NCBI RefSeq assembly: GCF_019049655.1
Contig: NZ_JAFMOX010000064.1
Span: 186,001-250,000, forward strand
Source of the DNA: Rahnella rivi
Lineage (GTDB): Bacteria > Pseudomonadota > Gammaproteobacteria > Enterobacterales > Enterobacteriaceae
Direction of reading: 5' to 3'
DNA length: 64,000 nucleotides
The notes beneath the pieces were generated by a model. It saw nothing but the letters and a program-made list of their open reading frames with translations. It had not been told where the DNA came from and made no database searches. This document shows positions 18,661 to 28,254 of this stretch, in pieces (position 1 is the first letter of the stretch; every line of letters starts with the position of its first letter). The position numbers and the translations under genes were made by a program.

Positions 18661-19704
18661 TTACTCTTCGCTGAATAAGTCGCCGCCGTGCATGTCGATC
18701 ATTTCTAATGCTTTACCGCCGCCGCGAGCAACGCAGGTCAGCGGATCTTCTGCGACAACCACCGGAATACCGGTTTCTTCCATCAGCAGACGATCGAGGT
18801 TACGCAGTAATGCGCCACCGCCGGTCAGCACCATGCCACGCTCGGAGATGTCGGAAGCCAGTTCTGGCGGACACTGTTCCAGCGCAACCATCACCGCACT
18901 CACGATACCGGTCAGCGGCTCTTGCAACGCTTCCAGGATTTCGTTGGAGTTCAGCGTGAATCCACGCGGAACTCCTTCTGCCAGGTTACGGCCACGCACT
19001 TCGATTTCGTGCACTTCATCACCCGGATACGCCGAGCCGATGCTGTGTTTAATGCGTTCCGCCGTCGCTTCACCAATCAGGGAACCGTAGTTACGACGTA
19101 CGTAGTTAATGATAGCTTCATCGAAGCGGTCACCACCGATACGTACAGAAGAGGAATACACGACGCCGTTCAGGGAGATAACCGCCACTTCGGTGGTACC
19201 ACCGCCGATATCCACAACCATTGAGCCGGTCGCTTCAGAAACAGGCAGGCCTGCGCCGATCGCCGCAGCCATCGGTTCTTCAATCAGGAACACTTCACGC
19301 GCACCAGCACCTTGTGCGGATTCACGAATAGCACGGCGTTCAACTTGCGTTGCGCCGACCGGCACACAAACCAGCACGCGCGGACTTGGGCGCATGAAGC
19401 TGTTGCTGTGAACTTGCTTAATGAAGTGTTGCAGCATTTTCTCAGTCACGAAGAAGTCGGCAATAACGCCGTCTTTCATTGGACGAATCGCTGCGATATT
19501 GCCGGGAGTACGACCCAGCATCTGTTTAGCGTCGTGCCCTACAGCAGCAACACTTTTAGGTGAACCAGCACGATCCTGACGAATAGCCACAACTGATGGC
19601 TCATTCAGCACGATGCCTTGTCCTTTTACATAGATAAGGGTATTGGCGGTACCCAGGTCGATGGACAAGTCGTTGGAAAACATGCCACGAAATTTCTTAA
19701 ACAT
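18661..19704 (-). CDS. mreB: MreB actin-like cytoskeletal protein
   Basis: This 347-residue actin homologue is nearly identical to E. coli MreB, with the ATP-binding motifs 'DLGTANTLIYV' near the N-terminus and 'VVDIGGGTTEVAV' in the middle. It polymerises under the inner membrane and directs cell-wall elongation. It heads mreB-mreC-mreD; the 268-bp mreB-mreC gap shows no clear gene and could hold an attenuator or internal promoter. No strong Shine-Dalgarno is visible, as is common for mreB. Confidence 0.98.
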   Translation of the reverse strand: MFKKFRGMFSNDLSIDLGTANTLIYVKGQGIVLNEPSVVAIRQDRAGSPKSVAAVGHDAKQMLGRTPGNIAAIRPMKDGVIADFFVTEKMLQHFIKQVHSNSFMRPSPRVLVCVPVGATQVERRAIRESAQGAGAREVFLIEEPMAAAIGAGLPVSEATGSMVVDIGGGTTEVAVISLNGVVYSSSVRIGGDRFDEAIINYVRRNYGSLIGEATAERIKHSIGSAYPGDEVHEIEVRGRNLAEGVPRGFTLNSNEILEALQEPLTGIVSAVMVALEQCPPELASDISERGMVLTGGGALLRNLDRLLMEETGIPVVVAEDPLTCVARGGGKALEMIDMHGGDLFSEE

Positions 19705-20059
19705 AACGAAAGGATAATCCTGCTAGCTGGGGGCGGAAAATAAAATCCGCCTACTTTACCAACCACGCGAAGCAGCGACAAGGCGCAAAAACGTCCTGCT
19801 TACGTGAAAATTGTCCGCGATGTCGCCATTTACTTGCTGTTACTTTTTGAGGCTGATGGCACTGCGATATAATTCTGTATCGCAGGCTCGGTTTACCTCG
19901 GGCAGATACCCAGGCGAAGTAGCAACACCGCACATAAATTCTTACACTTTCACCGTGAATCTCCGTCAACCCGCGGCCAGATGATAAGCACCGTATGCCA
20001 GGCAAGGGAGTCGGTCGAAAGCTGGGTCATTCTACGTTAAATAATCCCTTTACGGTCAC
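19705..20059. other. csrD-mreB intergenic region with an inverted repeat
   Basis: This 355-bp gap should contain the mreB promoters. It holds an inverted repeat, CTGCGATA at 19862-19869 and TATCGCAG at 19878-19885, separated by 8 bases, which could be an operator or a leader hairpin. I see no ORF with a ribosome binding site. Confidence 0.4.
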
Positions 20060-21994
20060 TTAAACGTCGCTGTTGTGTGAATATTTTTTACCGGCTGGTT
20101 CAACCTGCTCCGGTACGGCAAAAAAATCACCCTGGCCGCCGTGGATCCCCTTGCTCAGCAGGATCGACCACTCCTCTTTTGTTCGCACGCCAGAGGCAAA
20201 GACCAGTGCCTGAGTGCCTTCACATGCACTCAGCAGGCTTTGTACAAAAAGCTGATTTTCAATCCTTTTATCAATGTCGCGCACCAGCCCCGGGTGAAGC
20301 TTGACTCTTTCGACCGGGAAGGTCTTGAGATAAGAGGTACTGACGACCGTCAGTCCGGCCTGTGTAACCGCCAGACGACATCCTAAACCCTGCAATAAAC
20401 GAATCGCGGGACGCAGGCGATCGGTATGTTGACAGAGATCTGCCTCTGCAAGTTCAATCAAAATCCGATTTCGGTGTTTTCTTTCGCACTGCAGCAGCGT
20501 ATCGCGCAGCCAGCCTACAAAAGAGCGCTGTAATAATGAATCAACCGTCACGTGAAATGCCAACGTTTCATCCGGCCAGCGGTTAAGTAACGGAATAATC
20601 TGACTTATCATAATGCGATCGTAGCTCTGCGAAAGCCCGAATTGCACCACCAGCGGGATAAACTCCGCGGCCAGCAACTCATGCTCGCCATCAAACACAC
20701 GCCGCTGTATTTCACGATGATCGAGTTTGCCCTCCCGGCTAAAAGCGGGTTTTTGGTATAAGCGCGGGCCACCGCGCGCCAGCGTATTTTCGAGCAATGT
20801 TCGCCAGCGCACGCTTCCACGCCCTTTCTCCGGCACATTGTTGTCGTAAATAAACCAGCTGTTGCTGCCCTGAAACGCAGCGTGTCGCGTCGCCTGCTGC
20901 ACCATATCCATCACCTGATCGGGCGTCTGCCCGAAGCGATACGCGCTGATGCCGATGTACATCAGGGCGTCGCGATCAATTTGCGAGGACGCAGGGAGAA
21001 CACCCAGCGCGTTAACCAGCTGTGCCGCCATCACCTCTGCCTCTTTCAGCGTCCGGTGTGGCAACAGCACGGCAAAATCGCTGTGGAAATAGCGCGCCAG
21101 TAACGCATCAACATGCCGCATTACAAAGGTTGAAAGCAGATTCACCATGGCAGAGCGGAACTCATCCACCATCGTCTGTCCGTGGGTTTCGCGCATCAGG
21201 TCAAAATCAGGCAGGCGCAGCATCATAATCACGCCGTGCGCCCCCTCTTCTTCCAGATGAGTCGCCAGCTGATTATCAAAAAATAACCGGTTACTGAGGC
21301 CGGTTTGTGAATCCTGCTGGGCGTAGGCGCGGATCAGAGTATCGACGCGGCTGCGCTGTTCGCGGGCCTCGTTCAGATCGGTCAGCAGAAGATTAATTGC
21401 GCTGCTGGCGGAGTGCGGCCACTCGCCCAGGTGGCTGGTCAGCCCTTCACGTTCGCCACGTAAAATCCGCACCGCACGGTCTTCGAGTTTTTCGACGCCG
21501 TCGGTTTCCTGACGCAGCCAGCGGAAACTGAGCAACAACATGCCCAGCATGATCAGGATGGCGACGCTGATTGTCAGCGTTGAGCGCATTGAGCGGATAT
21601 AACTGCTGACCGGATCGATATAAGAGACGTACAGCGTCATATCCGTATGCTGCATGAGGGGGTAAATGGCGGTGTTGTATTCTGGCATTGCGCTGTCCCA
21701 CGACCGATGTAAATCAGGGCGCTCGTGGTATTCATAGACGGTGGAATTATTGAGTTTCACTTCAATATCAGTCACATCCAGCATACGCATGGCCTGCGGC
21801 AGCCAGCGCTCGGCCTGCTCCGGAGACTGTCTCAGCAACGCCTGATCATAAGTCGTGACCAGCGCCTGAAGATGTTGTTCGGTATTTTGCTTGTTGAGAT
21901 AAATGAAACTGAAGGTCACGCCCAACAACATGAGCAACATTGCCAGCGCAACTAACATCGAAATCAGTGCTGAAAGTCTGGTCGTAAATCGCAT
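20060..21994 (-). CDS. csrD: CsrD, regulator of CsrB/CsrC RNA decay
   Basis: A 644-residue protein matching E. coli CsrD (646 aa): two N-terminal transmembrane segments (about 10-35 and 135-157), a HAMP-like linker, a GGDEF-like and an EAL-like domain. Both domains are degenerate: the GGDEF site reads 'HSDF' and the EAL Glu context is changed, so no cyclic-di-GMP enzymology is expected. CsrD directs RNase E decay of the CsrA-sequestering RNAs CsrB and CsrC. Its position upstream of mreB is conserved. Confidence 0.94.
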   Translation of the reverse strand: MRFTTRLSALISMLVALAMLLMLLGVTFSFIYLNKQNTEQHLQALVTTYDQALLRQSPEQAERWLPQAMRMLDVTDIEVKLNNSTVYEYHERPDLHRSWDSAMPEYNTAIYPLMQHTDMTLYVSYIDPVSSYIRSMRSTLTISVAILIMLGMLLLSFRWLRQETDGVEKLEDRAVRILRGEREGLTSHLGEWPHSASSAINLLLTDLNEAREQRSRVDTLIRAYAQQDSQTGLSNRLFFDNQLATHLEEEGAHGVIMMLRLPDFDLMRETHGQTMVDEFRSAMVNLLSTFVMRHVDALLARYFHSDFAVLLPHRTLKEAEVMAAQLVNALGVLPASSQIDRDALMYIGISAYRFGQTPDQVMDMVQQATRHAAFQGSNSWFIYDNNVPEKGRGSVRWRTLLENTLARGGPRLYQKPAFSREGKLDHREIQRRVFDGEHELLAAEFIPLVVQFGLSQSYDRIMISQIIPLLNRWPDETLAFHVTVDSLLQRSFVGWLRDTLLQCERKHRNRILIELAEADLCQHTDRLRPAIRLLQGLGCRLAVTQAGLTVVSTSYLKTFPVERVKLHPGLVRDIDKRIENQLFVQSLLSACEGTQALVFASGVRTKEEWSILLSKGIHGGQGDFFAVPEQVEPAGKKYSHNSDV

Positions 21995-22277
21995 CCCTGT
22001 GCCTTACTCGCTGCGGTGAATGGAAAGCAGAGCTCTGTGCTTCGTCTGCCCAGAATGAACCCGCTATCTTACCCCAGTAAGCCCGACAGGTTTTTGCATA
22101 CATTCATAGCATAGCAATTCAAAAAACCATTAATTCAGAATTCTTATGTTCCAGCCGCCATTTAGAGAACCCGGTATTTTCCTGGCATGACTCGCAAAAC
22201 AATGAGATTCACGCCATGCTGTCTGCATAATCATAAAAAAACATGAATACGAATGATGTCGGAAAACGGAGACTGCC

Positions 22278-23279
22278 ATGCACAAGCCCCGCAAACTTAC
22301 TGAAGCAGATGTCACGCCAGAAAGCCTGTTCCACGATCGCCGCAGAGTGTTGCAGGCGCTGGGGATCGGCGCAGCGGCACTGGCGTTGCCACAGAATGCA
22401 AACGCCGACATTCTTTCCTGGTTTAAAGGCCACGATCGCCCGCCCGCTCCTTCAGGTAAACCGCTGGATTTCACTAAACCCGCGGCTTATCAGAACGATT
22501 TGCCGCTGACGCCGGAAGATAAAGTGACCGGCTACAATAATTTCTACGAATTCGGGCTGGATAAAGCCGACCCTGCCGCGAACGCCGGACAACTGGTGAC
22601 TTCGCCGTGGAAAATCAAAATTGATGGTGAAGTCGGTAAGCCGATCACGCTGGATATGGACGACATCATGAAGCGCTTCCCGCTCGAGCAACGCATCTAC
22701 CGCATGCGCTGCGTCGAAGCCTGGTCGATGGTGGTGCCGTGGATAGGTTTCCAGCTCAGTCATATTCTCAAACTCGCCGAACCGACCAGCAATGCGCGCT
22801 ATGTGGCGTTCACGACGCTGTATGATCCGGAACATATGCCAGGCCAGAAAGACCGGTTTATCGGCGGCGGGCTGGATTATCCTTACGTGGAAGGATTGCG
22901 GATAGATGAAGCGATGAATCCGCTGACGATGCTGACCGTCGGCGTGTACGGCAAAGCGCTGCCGCCGCAAAACGGCGCACCTATCCGCCTGACCGTGCCG
23001 TGGAAGTATGGCTTTAAAGGCATCAAATCGATCGTGAATATCAAGTTCACCAAAGATGAACCGCCAACGACGTGGAATCAGATTGCCAACAACGAATACG
23101 GATTTTACGCCAACGTGAACCCGCACGTTGACCATCCGCGCTGGTCGCAAGCCACGGAGCGCTTTATTGGCTCAGGCGGATTACTCGACGTGCAACGTCA
23201 GCCGACCCTGCTGTTTAACGGTTATGCGGAACAGGTTGCCTCGATGTATCACGGCATGGATTTACGTAAGTTCTATTAA
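22278..23279 (+). CDS. msrP: MsrP, periplasmic molybdopterin methionine-sulfoxide reductase
   Basis: A 333-residue protein of the YedY/MsrP family. A Tat signal is present with twin arginines in 'RRRVLQALG' (residues 21-29) and a hydrophobic stretch ending near 'NANA'. The molybdopterin-ligating cysteine is Cys145 in 'YRMRCVEAWS'. MsrP repairs oxidised methionines in periplasmic proteins, receiving electrons through MsrQ, encoded 18 bp downstream. CGGAG precedes the ATG. In E. coli msrPQ lies elsewhere, so this position between csrD and aroQ is a lineage feature. Confidence 0.96.
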   Translation: MHKPRKLTEADVTPESLFHDRRRVLQALGIGAAALALPQNANADILSWFKGHDRPPAPSGKPLDFTKPAAYQNDLPLTPEDKVTGYNNFYEFGLDKADPAANAGQLVTSPWKIKIDGEVGKPITLDMDDIMKRFPLEQRIYRMRCVEAWSMVVPWIGFQLSHILKLAEPTSNARYVAFTTLYDPEHMPGQKDRFIGGGLDYPYVEGLRIDEAMNPLTMLTVGVYGKALPPQNGAPIRLTVPWKYGFKGIKSIVNIKFTKDEPPTTWNQIANNEYGFYANVNPHVDHPRWSQATERFIGSGGLLDVQRQPTLLFNGYAEQVASMYHGMDLRKFY

Positions 23280-23297
23280 GGAAGAGGAAACGCCACG

Positions 23298-23900
23298 ATG
23301 CGCCGTTTGTCCCCCGCCAATATTACCTGGCTGAAGGTGATTATCTATCTTGCTGCCATTCTGCCTTTTCTCTGGCTGCTGCTTTCTGTCGATCAGGGCT
23401 GGTTCAGCGCCGATCCGGCGAAAGATATACAGCACTTTACCGGCAGGATGACGCTGAAATTTTTACTGGTCACCCTGCTGGTCACGCCGGTTGCGCGTTA
23501 CGGCAAACAACCCTTGCTGATCCGCACCCGCCGTCTGCTCGGTTTGTGGTGTTTTGCCTGGGGCACGCTGCATCTTCTGAGTTATTCGTTCCTCGAACTT
23601 GGGATCAACAATATCCGCCTGCTGGGCAGTGAACTGATTTCCCGGCCCTATCTCACTCTCGGTATCATCAGCTGGATCCTTCTGCTGGCGCTGGCCTGCA
23701 CCTCGACGCTGTGGGCACAACGTAAACTGGGCGCTGCGTGGCAGAAGTTGCACAACTTTATCTATCTGATCGCCATTCTTGCACCGATCCACTACCTATG
23801 GTCGGTGAAAGTGCTATCTCCGCAACCGGTGATCTACGCGACGATCGCCGCCATCCTGCTGGCCCTGCGTTATAAAAAATTCCGCCAGTGGCTGCGATAA
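23298..23900 (+). CDS. msrQ: MsrQ, haem-containing membrane partner of MsrP
   Basis: A 200-residue integral membrane protein with about six transmembrane helices, matching E. coli MsrQ in length and helix pattern. Conserved histidines in the membrane ('GTLHLLSY', 'LHNFIYLI', 'PIHYLW') fit haem b ligation. It passes electrons from the quinone pool or flavin reductase to MsrP. GAGGAAA precedes the ATG. Confidence 0.95.
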   Translation: MRRLSPANITWLKVIIYLAAILPFLWLLLSVDQGWFSADPAKDIQHFTGRMTLKFLLVTLLVTPVARYGKQPLLIRTRRLLGLWCFAWGTLHLLSYSFLELGINNIRLLGSELISRPYLTLGIISWILLLALACTSTLWAQRKLGAAWQKLHNFIYLIAILAPIHYLWSVKVLSPQPVIYATIAAILLALRYKKFRQWLR

Positions 23901-24141
23901 GCCGTGGAACTTTTCTGGGTTCTGCCCCTCATAATTTCTGAAAATCAACGCTCTGCCACCGGACGAGGGTTGATTATCTTCGCTGATAAGACCAGTATTT
24001 AGCTGCTAATTGCCACGATATCATTATAATGCCCGACCTCATGTTGAGGAGACGGGACGATTTGCCGCGAAACAGGTGACAAATCGGTGACATCAGGGTA
24101 TTTTCTACAATCTTTGTCTAATTGCCGGAGATAGGCTCACA

Positions 24142-24594
24142 ATGGCGCATAAGTTTGACATTTTGCTACTGAACGGTCCTAACCTGAATTTGTTAGGAAC
24201 CCGTGAGCCTGAAACGTACGGACACACCACGCTCAACGATATTGTTAAAGGTTTGGAAACGCAGGCTGCTGCCGCTGATGTGGCACTGAGCCATCTGCAA
24301 TCCAATGCAGAACATGTCCTGATTGAACGCATTCATCAGGCACGCGGAAACGTCGATTTTATTTTGATCAATCCCGCGGCCTTTACCCATACCAGCGTGG
24401 CACTACGCGATGCATTACTGGGGGTGTCGATTCCGTTTATCGAGATCCATCTGTCGAATGTACATGCGCGCGAAGCTTTCCGGCATCATTCCTATCTTTC
24501 CGACATCGCAGTGGGTGTCATCTGCGGACTTGGCGCAGACGGCTACCACTTTGCTTTACAGGCAGCGGTTAATCGCTTGTCTAAAACCCACTAA
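24142..24594 (+). CDS. aroQ: Type II 3-dehydroquinate dehydratase
   Basis: This 150-residue protein is a type II dehydroquinase, with the signature 'LLLNGPNLNLLGTREPETYG' near the N-terminus and the active-site His in 'IEIHLSNVHAREAFRHHS'. It dehydrates 3-dehydroquinate to 3-dehydroshikimate in the shikimate pathway as a dodecamer. E. coli uses the unrelated AroD for this step; the aroQ-accB-accC order is typical of Yersinia, Serratia and many other gammaproteobacteria. The 32-bp gap to accB suggests co-transcription. Confidence 0.97.
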   Translation: MAHKFDILLLNGPNLNLLGTREPETYGHTTLNDIVKGLETQAAAADVALSHLQSNAEHVLIERIHQARGNVDFILINPAAFTHTSVALRDALLGVSIPFIEIHLSNVHAREAFRHHSYLSDIAVGVICGLGADGYHFALQAAVNRLSKTH

Positions 24595-24626
24595 TTTCTA
24601 CGCAAAAAGAGTACGGAATCACACCC

Positions 24627-25091
24627 ATGGATATTCGTAAAATTAAAAAACTGATCGAACTGGTTGAAGAATCAGGTATTTCTGAACTGGAAATTTCTGA
24701 AGGTGAAGAGTCAGTTCGTATCAGCCGTGCTGCACCTGCGCAGGCTTATCCTATGATGCAACAGGCTTATGCTATGCCTGTTCAACAGCAGCCAGGTCTG
24801 GCTGCTGCGGTTGCTCCAGCTGCACCTGCTGAAGCCGCTGCTCCGGCTGCAATCAGTGGTCACATCGTTCGCTCCCCGATGGTAGGTACCTTCTACCGCA
24901 CGCCAAGCCCGGACGCGAAAGCCTTCATCGAAGTGGGTCAGAAAGTGAACGCCGGCGATACCCTGTGTATCGTTGAAGCGATGAAAATGATGAACCAAAT
25001 CGAAGCAGACAAATCCGGCGTTGTTAAAGCAATTCTGGTAGAAAGCGGCCAACCGGTTGAATTCGACGAGCCGCTGGTCGTCATCGAATAA
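24627..25091 (+). CDS. accB: Biotin carboxyl carrier protein of acetyl-CoA carboxylase
   Basis: A 154-residue BCCP: an N-terminal dimerisation segment, an Ala/Pro-rich flexible linker (about residues 35-76) and a C-terminal biotinyl domain with the biotinylated lysine Lys120 in 'EAMKMM'. It carries biotin between AccC and AccAD in the first step of fatty-acid synthesis. In E. coli AccB represses its own operon; no such site is evident here. accC follows by 11 bp. Confidence 0.98.
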   Translation: MDIRKIKKLIELVEESGISELEISEGEESVRISRAAPAQAYPMMQQAYAMPVQQQPGLAAAVAPAAPAEAAAPAAISGHIVRSPMVGTFYRTPSPDAKAFIEVGQKVNAGDTLCIVEAMKMMNQIEADKSGVVKAILVESGQPVEFDEPLVVIE

Positions 25092-25102
25092 CGAGGCGTA
25101 CC

Positions 25103-26452
25103 ATGGTAGATAAAATTGTTATCGCGAACCGCGGCGAGATCGCTCTGCGCATTTTGCGTGCCTGTAAAGAAATGGGCATCAAAACCGTTGCTGTGCACTC
25201 CACCGCCGACCGTGACCTGAAACACGTGCTGCTTGCAGACGAAACCGTCTGTATCGGCCCGGCACCTTCAGTAAAAAGCTATCTGAACATCCCGGCAATC
25301 ATCGCTGCGGCGGAAATCACTGGCGCGGTGGCTATCCACCCTGGCTACGGTTTCTTGTCCGAAAACGCAGATTTCGCCGAGCAGGTTGAACGTTCCGGCT
25401 TCATCTTCATCGGCCCGAAAGCCGAAACTATCCGCCTGATGGGCGACAAAGTTTCTGCAATCCATGCCATGAAAGCGGCAGGCGTACCTTGTGTACCTGG
25501 CTCCGATGGCCCGCTGGGCGACGACATGGATCAAAACCGTGGCTTCGCAAAACGCATCGGCTATCCGGTCATCATCAAAGCCTCTGGCGGCGGCGGTGGT
25601 CGTGGTATGCGCGTTGTGCGCAGCGACAAAGATCTCGAGCAGTCCATCAACATGACCCGTGCTGAAGCCAAAGCGGCTTTCAACAACGACATGGTGTACA
25701 TGGAGAAATACCTCGAAAATCCACGTCACGTGGAAATTCAGGTACTGGCCGATGGTCAGGGCAATGCGGTCTATCTGGCTGAACGTGACTGCTCCATGCA
25801 GCGTCGTCACCAGAAAGTCGTTGAAGAAGCGCCAGCACCAGGCATCACTGAAGAACTGCGTCGTTTCATCGGCGAACGTTGTTCAAAAGCCTGTGTGGAT
25901 ATTGGCTACCGTGGCGCGGGTACTTTCGAGTTCCTGTACGAAAACGGCGAGTTCTTCTTCATCGAAATGAACACCCGTATCCAGGTTGAGCATCCGGTTA
26001 CCGAGATGATCACCGGTGTGGATTTGATCAAAGAGCAGCTGCGCATTGCGTCCGGCCAGCCACTGTCGATCAAACAAAGCGAAGTGAAAGTCAAAGGCCA
26101 TGCGGTGGAATGCCGTATTAACGCGGAAGATCCAAACACCTTCCTGCCAAGCCCAGGCAAAATCACCCGCTTCCACGCGCCTGGCGGTTTCGGTGTTCGT
26201 TGGGAATCGCACATTTACGCAGGCTACACTGTGCCTCCGTACTACGATTCCATGATCGGTAAACTGATCACTTACGGCGAAACCCGTGAAGTGGCCATTG
26301 CCCGCATGAAAAATGCACTGGCAGAGCTGATCATCGACGGCATCAAGACCAACATTGAACTGCAAATGCGTATTATGGACGACGAGAACTTCCAGCACGG
26401 TGGAACCAACATCCACTATCTGGAGAAAAAACTCGGTTTGCAGGAAAAATAA
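25103..26452 (+). CDS. accC: Biotin carboxylase of acetyl-CoA carboxylase
   Basis: A 449-residue enzyme equal in length to E. coli AccC. It shows the N-terminal 'KIVIANRGEIALRILRACKE', the glycine-rich ATP-grasp loop 'KASGGGGGRGMRVV', and the active-site region 'FFIEMNTRIQVEHPVTE'. It carboxylates biotin on AccB using ATP and bicarbonate. A strong terminator ends the aroQ-accBC unit. Confidence 0.98.
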   Translation: MVDKIVIANRGEIALRILRACKEMGIKTVAVHSTADRDLKHVLLADETVCIGPAPSVKSYLNIPAIIAAAEITGAVAIHPGYGFLSENADFAEQVERSGFIFIGPKAETIRLMGDKVSAIHAMKAAGVPCVPGSDGPLGDDMDQNRGFAKRIGYPVIIKASGGGGGRGMRVVRSDKDLEQSINMTRAEAKAAFNNDMVYMEKYLENPRHVEIQVLADGQGNAVYLAERDCSMQRRHQKVVEEAPAPGITEELRRFIGERCSKACVDIGYRGAGTFEFLYENGEFFFIEMNTRIQVEHPVTEMITGVDLIKEQLRIASGQPLSIKQSEVKVKGHAVECRINAEDPNTFLPSPGKITRFHAPGGFGVRWESHIYAGYTVPPYYDSMIGKLITYGETREVAIARMKNALAELIIDGIKTNIELQMRIMDDENFQHGGTNIHYLEKKLGLQEK

Positions 26453-26482
26453 AAAGACCGTACCGTTGCGTACTCTTTTATC

Positions 26483-26507
26483 AAGGCCGGATATTCCGGC
26501 CTTTTTT
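26483..26507 (+). terminator. Rho-independent terminator after accC
   Basis: AAGGCCGGA and TCCGGCCTT form a perfect 9-bp stem with a 3-base loop, followed by TTTT, about 30 bp after the accC stop. Confidence 0.92.
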
Positions 26508-26527
26508 ACGTTTGGGGGGAGAAGAAA

Positions 26528-26776
26528 ATGAGATCTGATAAACGTTTTCTGCAAGCCAACCGGGAAGCCCGCTGGGCATTCGGGCTGACGATTGCTTATC
26601 TGCTGGCGTGGAGTTTTGCCGCCTATATTCCTGATGATAAACAGGGCATCACCGGTCTTCCGCACTGGTTTGAAATGGCCTGCCTTCTGGTCCCGCTGAT
26701 TTTTATCCTGTTGAGCTGGCTGATGGTTCGCGTGATTTACCGCGATATTCCGCTGGAGGATCACCATGCAGACTGA
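26528..26776 (+). CDS. yhdT: YhdT small membrane protein (DUF997)
   Basis: An 82-residue protein with two transmembrane helices (about residues 15-36 and 48-70), matching E. coli YhdT. It overlaps the start of panF by 11 bp, and the YhdT-PanF pairing is conserved, as in several sodium-solute symporters with small partner subunits. Its function is not known. GGGGGAGA lies well placed before the ATG. Confidence 0.94.
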   Translation: MRSDKRFLQANREARWAFGLTIAYLLAWSFAAYIPDDKQGITGLPHWFEMACLLVPLIFILLSWLMVRVIYRDIPLEDHHAD

Positions 26777-28211
26777 AGTTTTATTACCGCTGATCGCCTA
26801 TCTGCTGCTGGTCTTCGGGCTTTCGGTATACGCCTATACGCGCCGCCAGCAAGGCAGCTTCCTGACGGAGTATTTCCTCGGTAACCGTTCGATGGGCGGC
26901 TTCGTTCTGGCGATGACCCTCACCGCCACGTACATCAGCGCCAGTTCGTTTATCGGCGGACCCGGCGCGGCGTACAAATTCGGCCTCGGCTGGGTGTTGC
27001 TGGCGATGATCCAGCTGCCGGCGGTCTGGCTTTCGCTCGGCGTGTTAGGTAAAAAATTCGCTATTCTGGCGCGACGTTACAACGCCGTGACGCTCAACGA
27101 CATGCTGTTTGCACGCTATCAGAGCCGTCTGCTGGTCTGGCTGGCGAGCCTCAGCCTGCTGGTGGCGTTCCTCGGGGCAATGACCGTGCAATTCATCGGC
27201 GGCGCGCGTCTGCTGGAGACGGCAGCCGGCATTCCTTACGACACCGGCCTGCTGATTTTCGGCATCAGTATCGCGCTCTACACGTCATTTGGCGGTTTCC
27301 GTGCCAGCGTTCTCAACGATGCGATGCAGGGGCTGGTGATGCTGCTGGGTACCATTTTGCTGCTGTTCGCGGTGATCCATGCTGCCGGCGGCCTGCACAG
27401 TGCGGTCGATAAACTGCAACAGATCGACCCGAAACTGGTGTCTGTTCACGGAGGAGATGATGTGCTTTCTCTGCCGTTTATGGCGTCATTCTGGATTTTA
27501 GTGTGCTTTGGGGTCATAGGTCTGCCGCACACTGCCGTGCGCTGCATCTCTTATAAAGACAGCAAAGCCGTCCATCGCGGTATCGTACTCGGCACCATTG
27601 TGGTCGCCGTGCTGATGCTCGGTATGCATCTGGCCGGTGCGCTCGGCCGCGCGGTCCTGCCGGATTTGAAAATTCCGGATCAGGTGATCCCGACACTGAT
27701 GATCACCGTGCTGCCGCCTTACGCTGCCGGCATTTTCCTGGCTGCCCCGATGGCCGCCATTATGTCGACCATCAACGCCCAGCTTTTACAGTCCTCGGCG
27801 ACTATCGTTAAAGATCTGTACCTCGGCGTCAGGCCGGAGCAAATCACCAATGAGCGACGGTTAAAACGCTTCTCCAGCTGGGCAACCTTTATTCTCGGTT
27901 TACTGGTGGTTCTGGCCGCCTGGCGTCCACCGGAAATGATCATCTGGCTTAACCTGCTGGCCTTCGGCGGGCTGGAAGCCGTGTTCCTGTGGCCGCTGGT
28001 GCTCGGCCTTTACTGGGAGCGGGCGAACGCCACCGGCGCATTGAGCTCAATGATTGTTGGCGCCGTTTGTTATACCCTGCTTGCCAGTATCGACCTGCAC
28101 ATTGCGGGTCTGCATCCGATTGTGCCGTCGCTGTCGCTGAGCCTGCTGGCTTTTTACATCGGCAATAAATTTGGCGTACAGCCACGCGAAACCGAACTCA
28201 AGCCGTCCTGA
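26766..28211 (+). CDS. panF: Sodium/pantothenate symporter
   Basis: A 481-residue SSS-family transporter with about 13 transmembrane helices; E. coli PanF has 483. It imports pantothenate (vitamin B5) with sodium. The order yhdT-panF-prmA is as in E. coli. GAGGATCACC precedes the ATG within the end of yhdT, so translation is coupled. Confidence 0.96.
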   Translation: MQTEVLLPLIAYLLLVFGLSVYAYTRRQQGSFLTEYFLGNRSMGGFVLAMTLTATYISASSFIGGPGAAYKFGLGWVLLAMIQLPAVWLSLGVLGKKFAILARRYNAVTLNDMLFARYQSRLLVWLASLSLLVAFLGAMTVQFIGGARLLETAAGIPYDTGLLIFGISIALYTSFGGFRASVLNDAMQGLVMLLGTILLLFAVIHAAGGLHSAVDKLQQIDPKLVSVHGGDDVLSLPFMASFWILVCFGVIGLPHTAVRCISYKDSKAVHRGIVLGTIVVAVLMLGMHLAGALGRAVLPDLKIPDQVIPTLMITVLPPYAAGIFLAAPMAAIMSTINAQLLQSSATIVKDLYLGVRPEQITNERRLKRFSSWATFILGLLVVLAAWRPPEMIIWLNLLAFGGLEAVFLWPLVLGLYWERANATGALSSMIVGAVCYTLLASIDLHIAGLHPIVPSLSLSLLAFYIGNKFGVQPRETELKPS

Positions 28212-28254
28212 CCGGGCGGCACTGATTTAACAGATTGCTAGGAAGAGAATCGCT

